From Lantana camara (Eukaryota; Streptophyta; Magnoliopsida; Lamiales; Verbenaceae): a stretch of DNA of 64,000 nucleotides. The stretch covers positions 101,279,501 to 101,343,500 of the forward strand of contig CM074857.1 of NCBI GenBank assembly GCA_037501455.1, written 5' to 3'. Below are positions 36,001 to 47,626 of this stretch, piece after piece. Below the pieces are notes generated by a model. The model searched no databases. It worked only from the letters and a program-made list of their open reading frames with translations, and was not told the DNA's origin. Position 1 is the first letter of the stretch. Each line of letters begins with the position of its first letter. The position numbers and the translations under genes were made by a program.

Positions 36001-36112
36001 TTACTTCTCTTTTGGCCCGGGTCAAATTTTCAAGTAAATGAAAATCTCGCCTTATAGAGAGCAATTTCTCTTTTCGGATTCTAAAATGAATTTTAGGATC
36101 CGAAGCCATTTT
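33070..36112 (-). pseudogene. Copia-2 gag-pol remains, no open frame
   Basis: The sequence aligns by eye, in order, with the pol-to-gag region of Copia-3. For example the stretch around 34010-34050 (agattgact...tttgcatacc) parallels 50970-51000, and the final pol part (28860-29014) parallels 49835-49990. No frame above about 65 codons agrees with the Copia proteins, so the coding region carries many indels and stops. The probable gag start is near 36110. It is a dead polyprotein in an element whose LTRs are still nearly identical. Confidence 0.75.
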
Positions 36113-37850
36113 AGAGTTAGTTAGGACTTAGTCAACTTGTTTGACTTAAGGATGGATACGAATGGGTTTGCATTTCATATTATAGAGAATCACAGAACTA
36201 CAACCTAAATGCTAAGCAGAGAATTAGGTGAGCATGCTGAATAATAACGATATACATAAGAAAAGGTCTTTAATCTAATGTAGCTCCCACTGTTTTTCAA
36301 AGATCTATAATTCCCAAAGATCTAAGAGGAACACGTTTCCCAACGGGTACTAAGATCCTAAGCATTTTACCTCGAACCCACGACTCGCGGACATTCTAAG
36401 TAAAATCCTAGGCAAGTACAACTTACTAATTCTAACACCTTTAGAACTCTTAGTAATTGTTTTTGCATCACCTATCTTTCAATATGGACCCATGACTCGT
36501 GCGACATCCATATTTACTTAGGCGTTAAGCTAGACCCATCAATCATAAGATCATGATCAAAACTTAGTTCGAACGACCCACGACTCGCGGACATCGCCCT
36601 TGCCAAAATTGACCACGAAATATTGATCATTTAAAATGATCAATTAGGTAACTAAGAACTAATAAGCTCCACTAGTTATCCCACGACTCGCGGACAATAA
36701 CTAGTTTCACTTACTAAACTTAAAACCTATTGATGGAATGCTAGGAATTTAATTCAAAATTTGCATCTCGAATTAAATACCTATTATTCGAAATGAGCTT
36801 AATATTTAATGGGAATTTTTCGAATCAATCGAAGAGTTGTTCGGTTCGACCTCACCAACATATATGTTATCCAATTTAATTAGTCTTGATTAATGCAAGT
36901 ACAACTTAAATGCATTTCAAACAAGCACATAAACAGATAACATGTCCTAGCATGATACTAACATGTAATGATCATGGGTTCTACCTATCTTATGCGTGAT
37001 ATGTGGGAGCCACTCCACAATCACAAGTTCTAACATACATGCCACATAAACAGTTTAAATCACATAAGGGAAAGTGGTAACAAAATACGAGCCCTATCTC
37101 TATTACATTTTTACAATTGAGATTCCCCTCCCTAACGTTTTGAGGGGTCTTCACTTATGGACACCTTGTTACTTGAATGTGGTCCATCTTACTCCATGGG
37201 TACATTGTCTCCAAAATGAAAATAAAACCTCACCACCTATCTCTACTCTCAAATTACAATAAAAAGAAAAAGACATAAAGTAATAAGGCTCAATCTTCAT
37301 ATTGGCCTTAGACAAATACACTGGGCATACCCCGGCCTCAAAAACAGTAATATGGAAAGCCACATAATAAATCACATAACAGTACGCACATAAGTGAGGC
37401 TCCAACCTCAATTGAAAAACGCAACTATAGGGCTCCAACCCCAATTTAAACCATCCATGTGCATAAATTAAAACCATACATAAGTCTAAACCCATGATCA
37501 CCTAACATGCTTTTGCGAGAATTTAAATTTAGCCAATAAATTTAAAATTCCTTTAACTTTAAGTTCGACTAACTCAAAGTAATCTGAAAAACAGTTCCTT
37601 GTTCAAGAATAATTTCAAAATCAAAAGCTAGAATCTGATAAAATTCAAGTTAATTCAAAAATTAACAATTTTATTAAAATCATTATTTCAAAAATAATAA
37701 TTATACTTTTCCCGAAAAATTAAAATTGACTTCGATTCCCGAAATTCCCAAATTATAATTTTATTTCAAAATTAAAAATTTTCAGTAATTTTTTTTTAAA
37801 ATAATTTTAAAATAAAATTTGGGCCAAAAACACGAAAAGTCGCATCGCGT
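36113..37850 (-). other. Copia-2 long 5' leader
   Basis: Non-coding AT-rich sequence between gag and primer site. A motif cccacgactcgcggaca occurs three times (near 36379, 36577 and 36680), with a related cccatgactcgtgcgacat near 36487, all within about 320 bp. The Copia-3 leader has a comparable periodic motif, so this may be a conserved structural property of the family. Confidence 0.6.
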
Positions 37851-37894
37851 AACATCCGCCCGCAAGCGTGCGGGAGATTGCACAGATTGGGCGG

Positions 37895-38160
37895 ACGCTT
37901 GCGGGCGATCCCGCACAGGGGTGTGCGGGCGTGTGCGGGCAGTCCCGCACAGGGGTGTGTGGGCGATCCCGCACAGGTTGTTCCGGACGCGTACGGGCAG
38001 TCCCGCACAGGGGTGTGCGGGCGATCCCGCATAGGCTGTTCCGGGGGCGTGCAGGCAGTCCCGCACAGGGGTGTGCGGGTGATCCCGCACAGGGCTGGGC
38101 GGACGCGTGCGGGCAGTACCGCACATGGGTGTGCGGGCGATCCCACACAGGTTGTTCCGG
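37895..38160. repeat. 58-bp GC-rich minisatellite in the Copia-2 leader
   Basis: Four full units (37929-37986, 37987-38044, 38045-38102, 38103-38160) plus a partial one on the left. Each unit contains two hairpin-forming segments, TGCGGGCAGTCCCGCA and TGCGGGCGATCCCGCA, with 6-bp stems. Open frames on both strands across this block arise only because the repeat lacks stop codons; 58 is not a multiple of three, so it is not coding. Confidence 0.9.
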
Positions 38161-38477
38161 CCTCGTCCGGACCCTTCCGCGTGCAGCGACGACCAGCGAC
38201 AAACTCGCTTGGTCCTCATCGTCCCGCACCGTTTTCGGTACAAAATTTTCAGAAAAATTTTCGTCTCGATTCGGGAATCAAAATCGCGATTTTAATAAAT
38301 CTAAAATAAAACTTTTTTTTTTTTCAGAAAACGATTTTCTCAATTTATCAGGAAACCTCTCAGATTCAAAAGTTCAGATTACGATACAAATTCAAGAATA
38401 CCTAACTGTAACTCAGATTCAAGAATTTCTCAAAATTCAGTTTAATTGAGACGAATCAGAAACACGATTAACGAGGT

Positions 38478-38490
38478 GGCTCTGATACCA
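38478..38490 (-). other. Copia-2 primer binding site (tRNA-iMet)
   Basis: The complement reads TGGTATCAGAGCC, two bases inside the right LTR. Confidence 0.9.
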
Positions 38491-38492
38491 CT

Positions 38493-40470
38493 TGTTGGAA
38501 AACACGAATCAAAAAGCAGCGGAATTTAAAAAAAAAAATTCCAACAAAAGGATCTTGGACTCGCAATCGTGTATCCAAATTCGTAGAGTTAAGAAACTTA
38601 CTTTTCTTTTATTCTTTCTTGAAGCGTTTCAAGCCACCCAAGAACGCTTTTCTCGCGGCTTGATCCCCTCTCCTTGGTAAAGCTCGATTCTTCAAACTTC
38701 TAACTTGAAGCTCTCTAGAGATAGTCCACCAACTTGATCACAATCTAACTAGTAAGGATGCTAGTTCTCTAGTTAGTGTTTAGGCTTATCCTAGGGTTTC
38801 GTTTATCTTGGAGAAAGGGTGGTGTTCAACACATGAACCAAAAGAATTGTCAATTAGCTCTCAAAGGGGAGCATGAGCTCCCCTATATATAGGAAAGGGA
38901 AGGGGCGGCCGAACCCAATCCTTGTTGGGCAAGGATTTTGTCCCTCTCTCTCCTATTACTTGATCATCAAATATTCTCCAACTTTGACTTTGAATTCTAA
39001 TTCAAATCAACTTTAAGAGAGCCAAAAAATATCCAAACTATTTTTGGATAATTTTATACCTTATTTATTATAAAATAAATAACTTATTTTTATCTAATTA
39101 ATTAATTAGATTATTTTCTCCAAAATTAGACTTTCTTTTTAATTCAAAATTAAACCAAAGTCTATTAAATAATTAACACATTTAATTATTTAATATATAT
39201 ATATATCATATATATTCATACACACGTGTGAGGCACGTGTCCCAAGGACACGTGCTCCTCATGTGACCCACACGTGTGGTCTCACACGTGTGGAACCCCT
39301 TTGGCCCGATTAACTCGTTTAATCATTTTCAAGCCTCAACTCATGTAACCAAGTTGTTGTGTGTGACCCTCTAGGTTCTCAATTCAATTAGCAGTGACCC
39401 TAATTAATTAATTCACTAATTAATTAATCAGTCCACAGATTAAACGACCATAGTCTAGCAACAGGTGTTTAACCCCTAGCTGAATTGGAATATTCGGATT
39501 CGACAGAACCTTTAAGTCATTGATTCATGTGAGATACAATCCTCCTACTTACTATCTCTCAACCAAGATCTAGGGCAAGGGAATAATCAGAACCCTAATA
39601 ATCCGGTCTTAAAGCTAAGTGCATTTCATATCCATTTGATCTCAATCCAAGAAACCCTTTTCTTGATGTCTTGATCTACTGCCTTGGCCAAGGACTCCAT
39701 ATGGCATATGAATGACTTACACAATAAGAGATCACCTCGCAAATGCAAGTGTAGGTCCTTTCTTGATTCTCATTCACTTTCAGGAGTCACTTGTGCAGCC
39801 CCAGCATAAGCCTTGAATCAGTTGTCTAAGGCGACACCCTTTAAAGCTTATACCTAAGACTACAGAGTTAACTTATTAAGTGACATGGAACCTCAATATT
39901 AAGTGACATGGAACCTCAAGTCTAAGGATCAATTAATCACATCAATGACTAGTGAGATATTTCCTAATCTGGAAGTTTCCATTTCCTGAAATAGAAACTT
40001 CCTTTCCCATTTAGGAATCTTCTCACACGGGGCACCTCAGTGAACTTACTTATTGAAGTAAGCACCCTCATGTATCACGCACGTATCAACTATACACTTT
40101 GCACCTCCATGAAACAAGGTGGTCCTTCTTAAGGGCGTGATCCCACAAGCAAGCCTTAGAGGAGTCAGGTTGACACTCCCACTGTTTGTAGGACTCATCG
40201 GCTTGGAGTATTTTACTAATCATGACTTATGTGAAATAGGGCTCGTTTCATGAACCATTTCACCTAAATGGTAGAGTCCTAAAGTCATCAGGATTAGGGA
40301 AGTTCTAATACATGCACAACTAAAGTAAACGCAAACCAAACAAGAGCATATAAAGAAGTGTTTGCCTATGATTGTAATCAATCGTATATTATTCAAAGAT
40401 TGTATGTGATATAAGAAAAGTCCCAAAGCAGATTACGTCGAATCGGCTTTCTAGGGCACTATTCCTAACA
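38493..40470 (-). repeat. Copia-2 5' LTR (right copy)
   Basis: 1978 bp. It matches the left LTR, with a local duplication of the phrase taagtgacatggaacctcaa (near 39867-39920) that explains most of the length difference. Confidence 0.93.
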
Positions 40471-42350
40471 TAACCTCTCACTTTCAATCACAAGAACAAT
40501 AAAAAGGGGTCAAAAGATAGATAATTACCATACAAATCAAATGAGCAAGCCTTGGTGTAAAAATTATCAAGGTAGGTATTTCTATGTTGTGCATTGGCTT
40601 ATAATGTGGCTACAAAAATCTTTGCACAACAATTAGGCTCAGCGGGGTCAATAGGATCACGTTATTTGGTGAAACACGGCTAAATAGAAAAGCTTAAAAT
40701 CCTCTAACAATGATTGCCTACTTCACTTTCTTAATCTTTCATAAACTCAAAATTTCGCCTCAATAGGACTAAAATGCATCCTAATCGAATCTTAGACTCA
40801 TTTGAAAATTATCAACTCATCTTTCTAAGTAAAGTACATTATCTCGTTCAAAAGTGCTCTAATTATAAGGGCAAACTGACACACTAAATCATCAAATCTC
40901 ATGCAATTTTCCTCAATTCAAAAAGCCTAACTTACTCTAGCAACAACTCAACAATCAAACTTCAAAGAAAAAGTTCAAAATGAGGGAAAATTTTCAAAAA
41001 TTTTCAAAATTACTCGAATTTTAGCAAATCACAAGTGAAACTACATCTAACCATGCAAATATTCAATAAAGCTCATAGCAAACATGCCAATTCCTCCCCC
41101 ACACTTAAACTTTGCAATGTCCTCATGCAAATGAAAGAAATAAAGTTCAAAAAAACTTCCTGATTAATTGAAGAACCGGCAATGTGCTTCCAAATCTTCC
41201 AAAACCTGAACAAGTGACTAGAAAACACGGATCAAGTGCACAGGCAATTGACAATCAACATGCATCCAACACGTAACAAACAAGTTGTAAATTCACGAAA
41301 AGAAAAGCATCATTGCATAAACAAAATCAGGAAACCAAACATAGCAAAAACTTAAGTATAGATAAATATCCAAACATAGCAATGAATAAACGAAACAAGA
41401 TTGTCAAGAAAACTGGGGAGAAAATCAAGATTAGATTGGAAAAATTAGCTCTAACAATTTACTCTAAGACAAGGGAATAGTGACTTACTTTGATTTACAA
41501 GGGAGGAAGAGTGTAACTTGGTGGGAAAGCTTCTTGCTTGTAAATTGATAATGGTTGGCCCAAGGTAACTATTGAATCTCTTCTAAGGTAGAATAAGTGG
41601 GTGCAAGTGTATTTATAGGTTTGGGGGAGAAAAATTCGAAATTGGGTAGGACAAAACTTAATTTAACCCTAAAAACGTGTATCCTAAAACCCAATTCACG
41701 CCAGTCAGACGGGTAACAGGCATTACCGGTTTTCCTCTTGGAAGGGGTAACGGGTGTTACCCCTCTGGGCCAAGACGCCTGTATCCCTTAACGGCCCGTT
41801 ACCTATACTACCCGGAGTGTCTGACCTCGTTAACAGGTGTTACCAGAAGGTAACAACAATGGTGTAACGCCCGTTAATCACAATTCCGCCCAAACCATAC
41901 TTAAAACACAAACACACAACTAAAGGTGCTCAATCACGCCAATTAACTGAAATTAACTCATAATATTCAATCAAACCACAACGCACCGTTCTCGAAACAT
42001 ATAAATACATATGTCAATTCATATAAACAATTCATTCTCCCCAAGAAAGAAAATCAATGCCATGCACATGCATATGAACAAAGTAAATGGACCTCAACAT
42101 TGACAATAATGCTCGAATCACGGTCTCGTACCATCCAGACCTTGGCTACCTAGTAAAACATCAAGTACCTGCAAAGGAGAGAGGCACACAATTAATCCGA
42201 GAAAACGAGGATGGACTAAACGAAAACAACGGAAACAAAAACAAAATAAAATAAAAGAAAATGGGAAAAATTTAGTTCTAAGTTATAGTCGTTAGCTTAA
42301 CTGTAGGAACCGATTTGGGATTAACAATCCCCAAGCAAAGAGTCACAAGG
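40471..42350 (-). other. Athila-type 3' non-coding interior with LTR-like promoter module
   Basis: No ORF. A TATA-like box (CTATAAATAC, complement of about 41611-41622) lies below a second array of about five GGTAACRGGYRTTACC palindromes (41712-41878), the same order as in this element's own LTR. A cccccacactt phrase near 41096 echoes the purine-tract neighbourhood at 26320. This may be a diverged LTR remnant inside the element or a duplicated promoter. Confidence 0.55.
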
Positions 42351-42452
42351 AGTGACCTCGTTCTTGCTACTCACAAAATCGGAGCTTGATCTCCGGGTAT
42401 CTAATTCCAAAACATCCTTCATTCTCGATCTCTGGAACTTTGTTTTTTCTTC

Positions 42453-44330
42453 TCAATCAATTGCATCTCTTTTCTCCGTAAACAGTGTCTTTTCGTCTGG
42501 TGTATCATTTATAACCTTAATCATGCAACACTTATCCGGAATCGCCGGTGGTGTCCTGGAACCAAAGTTCCTGAACTTCATTCTTTCATCTCCTATTTTG
42601 AGCGTAAGCCGTCCATTCTGAACATCTATATCGGCTCCGGCCGTAGCCAGAAACGGTCTTCCAAGTATCAATGGCATCCTCTCATCGCTCTCAATATCAA
42701 GAACTACAAAATCGGTAGGAATGTGAAATTTTCCAACTTTTACCAAAATATCTTCAAGAATTCCTGTCGGATATTTCACCGATCTATCTGCTAATTGGAG
42801 TGTCATATTCGTCGGTGTAAGCTCCTTCACTCCTAATTTCCTGCAAGTGGATAACGGGATTAAACTCACACTAGCTCCTAAATCACATAAAACATTATGA
42901 AATTGCAAAGAACCAATAGTAAAAGCAATTGAAAAACTCCCTGGATCTTTGAGCTTAGGAGGAAGCTTATGCTAAATAATAGCACTGCATTCCTCAGTAA
43001 GTAACACAGTAGTGAAGTTCTCCGGCTTCTCCTTACTTGGAATTACTTCTTTCTCTCAATTCTCTTTCCTAGAATCATCTTTATCTACAACTTTCTCAAT
43101 ATCCGAACCTACAAACATCTTCGGACCTTCATTCTCTCTATTATCTCCAACAAGTATGGCCAGGCAATTCTCCTTAGCATTGTTTTTAGTTAGGCTTGGT
43201 AGCATTCCTGGGCCTCTCAAATTCAAAGATTGGGCAATCTGACCAATCTGAGTTTCCAAAGTTCTGGTCTGATTTACCACTTGATCTAATTGGGCTTCCA
43301 ACTTCTGATGTCTACCCGTAGACACGGTGATGAACTTCTCAAGTGCAACCTCCCAACCCTGCTTTTGCTCCTGTTGAGGGGGCGCAACATTGAATGGGGC
43401 TGGTGGTCGTGTTTGAAATTGCTACCTAGGCTGAAACTGCGGCCTAGGTTGAGGTGGTTGTTGAACATTCTGATTATTAGACCACGGCAAGTGAGGGTGG
43501 TTCTTCCATCCTGGATTGTAGGTGTTTGAGTAAGGATCATTTGCTGGTTTGAAGTTGTTTGTGTAATTCACCTGCTTTTGCACCTGTTCTACTACATTGG
43601 TATGAGGACACATACCAAAATCATGTGGACCACTACAAATTTCACATGTTACCTGAACTGGTTGGGGTTGTATCCCAACTGCATTGACAGATAGTTAGCC
43701 CAATTTCTTGTTAAGGGCTTCAAATTTAGCATTGATGCCGGTTAAGCCATCTAACTCTATGACTCCAGTTTACACCTTCGCTGGTTGCGAATGGCTCCTC
43801 TCATGCACAAAGACATCGTTTTGCGATATATTGTCTAACAACTCAGTGGCAACTGCTTCAGATTTGGCTAAGAATGCCCCGCCAGCTGCGGCATCCATTG
43901 CTTCTCTAAAAGTAGGGGACATCCCATTGTAAAAAGTCTGAATCAATAACCAACCGGGAATCCCGTGATGTGGACACTTCTTCTGCAAATCCTTAAATCT
44001 CTCCCAAGCTTCATAGAAAGACTCTCCATCCAACTGCCTGAAACCTTGAATATCATTCCTGTACTTCGTGGTTTTGCTAAGTGGAAAGACTTTGCTAAGG
44101 AAAGCCTGAGATAATGCTGCCCAAGTCTGAAAGGATTTATTTGGGACAGTACTCAGCCATGCTTTAGCTCGTTCCCTAAGTGAAAAGGGAAAAAGCCTAA
44201 CTCGGACAACATCAGTAGTGACATTGTGAATTTTGAAGGTATCACAAACTTCCAGAAAATACTCCAGGTGTGAAGTCGGATCCTCCAAAGTAATCCTGAA
44301 AAGGGATTATTTTGCAATAGATTTATGATA
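42453..44330 (-). pseudogene. Athila-type gag and aspartic protease, broken by nonsense codons
   Basis: Gag core lies at 43770-44288 (SHLEYFLEVCDTFKI, SLRERAKAWL, GESFYEAWERFKDL), then a knuckle-like CEICSGPHDFGMC near 43620-43660, a Gln/Pro-rich linker and a coiled segment (43056-43325). Protease is at 42453-42908, with DLGAS as the active-site motif and LILGRPFLATA as the flap-proximal motif. Segments from 44288 to 42453 are in one frame and are separated only by stops (near 43768, 43698, 43420, 43053 and 42974). One small frame change sits near 44290. No RT or integrase follows; the element ends in non-coding DNA. A proper ATG for gag was not identified. Confidence 0.88.
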
Positions 44331-44696
44331 ACTGGTTTAATTTCAAACTTATTTGCTGCAATCGGGGGACGAGCTGCAGTCTAAATTGCTCCAGCCTGCG
44401 GCACGTTATAATCTCTTATGGCCGGTGGTGGTGGTGGGTCTGCTTCAGCTATCGGTAAAGTAATCGATTTCTTCTCCTTCTTACGCTTTCTCCTGATAGC
44501 ACTCAGTGTTCTCTCAATTTTCGGATCGTATGGAACTAATTCGGGATCTTGAGATCTTCGCCTGCACTGTAAACCTGCACAAGGAAAGAGAATACCTCAG
44601 TCCAATTCCACAGTAACAAGGATAATGAACACAAAGTAAAGTAATAGTCTAAAGCACTAGATCAAAATAATTGAGTAATATTGACTTAAAACGCCT

Positions 44697-44714
44697 TCCC
44701 CGGCAACGGCGCCA
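44697..44714 (-). other. Athila-type primer binding site (tRNA-Asp)
   Basis: The complement reads TGGCGCCGTTGCCGGGGA, six bases from the right LTR. It pairs with the 3' end of plant tRNA-Asp. It is not a tRNA gene. Confidence 0.9.
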
Positions 44715-44720
44715 AAAACT

Positions 44721-46219
44721 TGTTGGTTGTATTTTACTCAAGTTAAAAACCAATTGTGCAAGTGTACACTAACATACACGTAGCACAATAGGATCGAACC
44801 CATAGGAAAGGGAAACCAATCACTACTCTATATTCTTCTCTAATCTAAAGACCTAACGAAAACAATTGTTGTTTCTATTAAGCTACTAAAACAGAATTTA
44901 CCAAGTAACTAGAGTTAAACTGCGAATAAAAACTTAACACGCGAATTAAATTCAGTAAACTAAACAGGTAGGGGAAAAGTAATGAATCATACAATCAAGA
45001 GCTGACATAATACTCGTCTGACAAATGTAATTCTACAACCTAGTCACTTATATTTGAATTACCCTCTCTCGAGGTGTAACCAAGTGCTTAACTAGTGTTC
45101 AATATTGCTCTCGCAATCACCAATAGTTAATTAAACCATATGAACAAGACTAGTGCAATTCAGTATTCTAGCGGCTCGACATGGATTAAGATTACTATTG
45201 TATAAGCTAGGACCAAATCTCTTTGTACCCTACAACTTACAAGTTCTGAAAACCATCTAAAGTACCGTCACTCTTTCGATCTATAGGCAATTATGACACA
45301 TGCTAAGGGTGATCAGGCCATCGCAAGTCAATTCAAACCTGTTTTCAAACTAAGAATGAACATAAGTCATTCAAGCATCTCCTTAAACATCCATCATGTA
45401 ATCATCATCACTCCCCCTAACCCTAGAGAATTAGCTACTCATAATTAAAGCAAAACTCATAAGACTAAATGAAATTGCACTAAAATAAATCATCGTCTCA
45501 AAAACTAAACAAAGTCTAACAATTAAACTCACGAACATTCAGCAATATCTAAAAATGAATCTAACATACGAAACTAAAACTAAACTCAAGGGAATTAGTT
45601 TGTAAATTAAAGCAACAATAAAACCAAAGATTGTTCTCAGAATTCAATCCTCTCGTCTTCTCGAATTCTCTGAAAATCTCTGAAACTCCTGAGTCTTTTT
45701 CTCCAAACCCTAGGTCTTGACTTGGAAGAAAAACTCTTTTTTCTCTCTATTTGTCCCTCTCTGTGTATCTATCTATCTCTGTCTGTCTCTAAAAGACTCC
45801 AAAACGAACTAATATAGCAGCTCAAGGATAATTCTCGCCGCCCTAGGTAACGGGCGTTACCTATTCCTGCATAACTGTTGTTAACACCCGTTACTTCTTG
45901 AAAATCGCCATAACGCTTATTAGTGGTAACGGGCGTTACCACTTTTCTTCTGCAAAGGGGTAACGGGCGTTACTCCTCTCTTCTCGCCAAAACTCCCCTT
46001 CTGTGGCCAGTAACGGGAGTTACTCCTCTTGTACTCCTAAGTGGTAACGGGAGTTACCACTTTTTCTCCCAAAAATGAGTGAAATTGCTATGCTTCACTA
46101 TTTCATAACTCCAACTCCATAGTAACCTCAACGGAGCAAAATAAACACATAAATGCATCAAACAACTTCAAAATATAATCTAATTAATGCTCAAAATCAT
46201 GCAATTTCTACACACAACA
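44721..46219 (-). repeat. Athila-type 5' LTR (right copy)
   Basis: 1499 bp, counterpart of 24817-26314. It carries the palindrome array at 45846-46058 and a TATA-like box near 45811-45816. The palindromes here are somewhat cleaner (GGTAACGGGCGTTACC twice exactly) than in the left copy. Confidence 0.92.
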
Positions 46220-46224
46220 CGAAC

Positions 46225-46976
46225 ACATCTGCGTTATCTTGCAAGAATCGAATGAGCATACATTACTGCTTACCTTTGAGTTTAGCGCCTATGTTAGTGG
46301 TTTTTGCTTCATCGCCGGGGATCAGTTGGACTGGGACAATAGCACCGGCAGCCTCTATTTTCTCATCGTCTATCTTTCTCTTCTTTCTGGCGATGGTGGA
46401 AGTCATTTGTTTGGAGCACATCTCCGCAGTTGGGTCGTCAGGGTCGGCGAGTTCCGTATCCAGAAAGTCATCAACATTCAATAAAGGCACAATAGTTTTG
46501 TTGGGTAGCTTTACCTTCTCCATGGAGATGGAGTAGCATTCCCAGGACTCTGGTATATTGCATCTGAGTTCCCCGATCCCCTGCGGAGTAGGCAGTTTGA
46601 TGGTTTGGTGGTATGTGGAGATCACCGCTCTGAAACTTATGAGCGCGGGGTACCCTATGATGATGGTATAAGTAGACGACCCTTCTACCACCAAGTATTC
46701 CAGCAGTTGGGTGGCTCTTTTCGGTAATTTTTCCATGGAGGTAACGAGCTTGACTCTTCCCTTTGAGTAGACCTCCGATTCACCAAAACCTGTCAAAGGT
46801 GCTTTAATGGGCTCATATTCGAGCGAGTTATGAATATTCATTTTTTGCAAAGTGGAGTAAAAGATAAAGTTGGCTAAGCTTCCACTATCAACAAGGGTCT
46901 TGTGTACAGCGGAGTTAGCGACATCAAGTGTGACTACCATTGGACAACTCGGCATTTTACCGTCCCGAGGCATCAC
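46225..46976 (-). pseudogene. Gypsy-1 aspartic protease
   Basis: It encodes a retropepsin with active site LVDSGSLANFIFY and the downstream YTIIIGYPALISFRAVIS segment, followed by a linker toward RT. The last bases before 46225 continue directly into RT at 24816 once the Athila insertion is removed. A stop codon near 46977 separates it from gag in the same frame. A second stop follows KLKGKQ near 46263, before the RT junction. Confidence 0.88.
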
Positions 46977-47009
46977 TGGTACAAAGTCCCTATCACTAAA
47001 AGAGATTTC

Positions 47010-47621
47010 TTACTCGTGCCATTCATTCTCCGACTCCACTTGCATCACCTCTCTTGGCCCGTATAGCTCTCGGCCCACCTGTCGCCGTGAACGCTTTCGA
47101 GTAATTTTGGAATCTCCCCCTGTAGGACCTCCTGTAATCATAAATATCTTATTAGTGGGCAAGTTGTGGGGGTTTCCTTCTGGAGGGAAGTCTCTTGGGT
47201 CGAAAGCTTGTCGGGCTCGCTCATCTAACTTCTTGACAAACTCATCAGGTAGCCACCCTGGATCAGCCTCTCCACTTCTTCTCTTAGGGTAATGCATTCT
47301 GAGGTCCAGTAGCCGAATTGCATGTGATAGGCACAGCGCTTGCCTGGCTCTTTGGCCTTTTTGGTTTCCTTCAGCTGTTTCGGCTTCTTGAGCAGCCCCC
47401 TATCCATGACTTCATAAATCTCCTCGACGGGGCCAAACAATTGGGGATAAGCTTGCTTGACCCCACTCCCCGAAGGCATCTCTCGCTTGAGCCTTTGTTC
47501 CATCCTGTTGGAGAGCCTGGGAGGTTCCGACCGAGGGGGGTCGGACCGGGGGAATCGGTCAGGGGCTGGCTCGTTGGCCCGCCTATCGCTCCTGCGGCCT
47601 TGCATGCGAGTGGTGGATTTG
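47010..47621 (-). pseudogene. Gypsy-1 gag C-terminal part
   Basis: 47225-47621 encodes an Arg/Pro-rich linker and a degenerate knuckle-like segment (CAYHMQFGYWTSEC, CX3H-type). 47010-47297 continues as FVKKLDERARQAFDPRDF and FMITGGPTGGDS, a common gag-PR junction phrase in Tat elements. A one-base frameshift near 47245-47256 separates the two. The right end is interrupted by Copia-3 and resumes at 57118. Confidence 0.82.
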
Positions 47622-47626
47622 ACCTC

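Larger units (their letters stand above)
26903..40470 (-). mobile_element. Copia-2: nearly identical LTRs, eroded coding region, nested solo LTR
   Basis: LTRs (26903-28859 and 38493-40470) begin TGTTAGGAATAGTGCCC and end in TTCCAACA in element orientation. Target duplications TAACC are perfect (26898-26902 and 40471-40475). The primer site TGGTATCAGAGCC (complement of 38478-38490) matches initiator tRNA-Met, and the polypurine tract is aagtgggagat (complement of about 28860-28870). The interior holds recognisable but frameless pol/gag remains (28860-29014, 33070-36112), a long leader and a GC-rich minisatellite. A 4-kb Tekay-like LTR is nested at 29015-33069. Confidence 0.93.
24817..46219 (-). 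mobile_element. Athila-type Gypsy element with gag-protease only, host of Copia-2
   Basis: LTRs of about 1.5 kb (24817-26314 and 44721-46219) flank the element, with perfect target duplication CGAAC (24812-24816 and 46220-46224). The primer site next to the right LTR is an 18-nt match to the 3' end of plant tRNA-Asp, the primer class of Athila elements. A purine-rich tract adjoins the left LTR (complement of 26315-26330). After subtracting Copia-2, the interior is about 4.8 kb and holds gag and protease but no RT, RNase H or integrase. This is the structure called TR-GAG: it would depend on an autonomous relative to move. Confidence 0.92.

Noticed and set aside
37782..38449. Several overlapping long open frames on both strands (up to about 190 residues, Cys/Arg/Pro-rich)
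   Set aside because: They lie across a 58-bp GC-rich tandem repeat without stop codons. Period 58 is not a multiple of three, frames on both strands are equally open, and no domain is visible.
44697..44714. tRNA-Asp fragment as a possible tRNA gene
   Set aside because: Only the 3' 18 nt are present, six bases from an LTR; it is the retrotransposon primer binding site.
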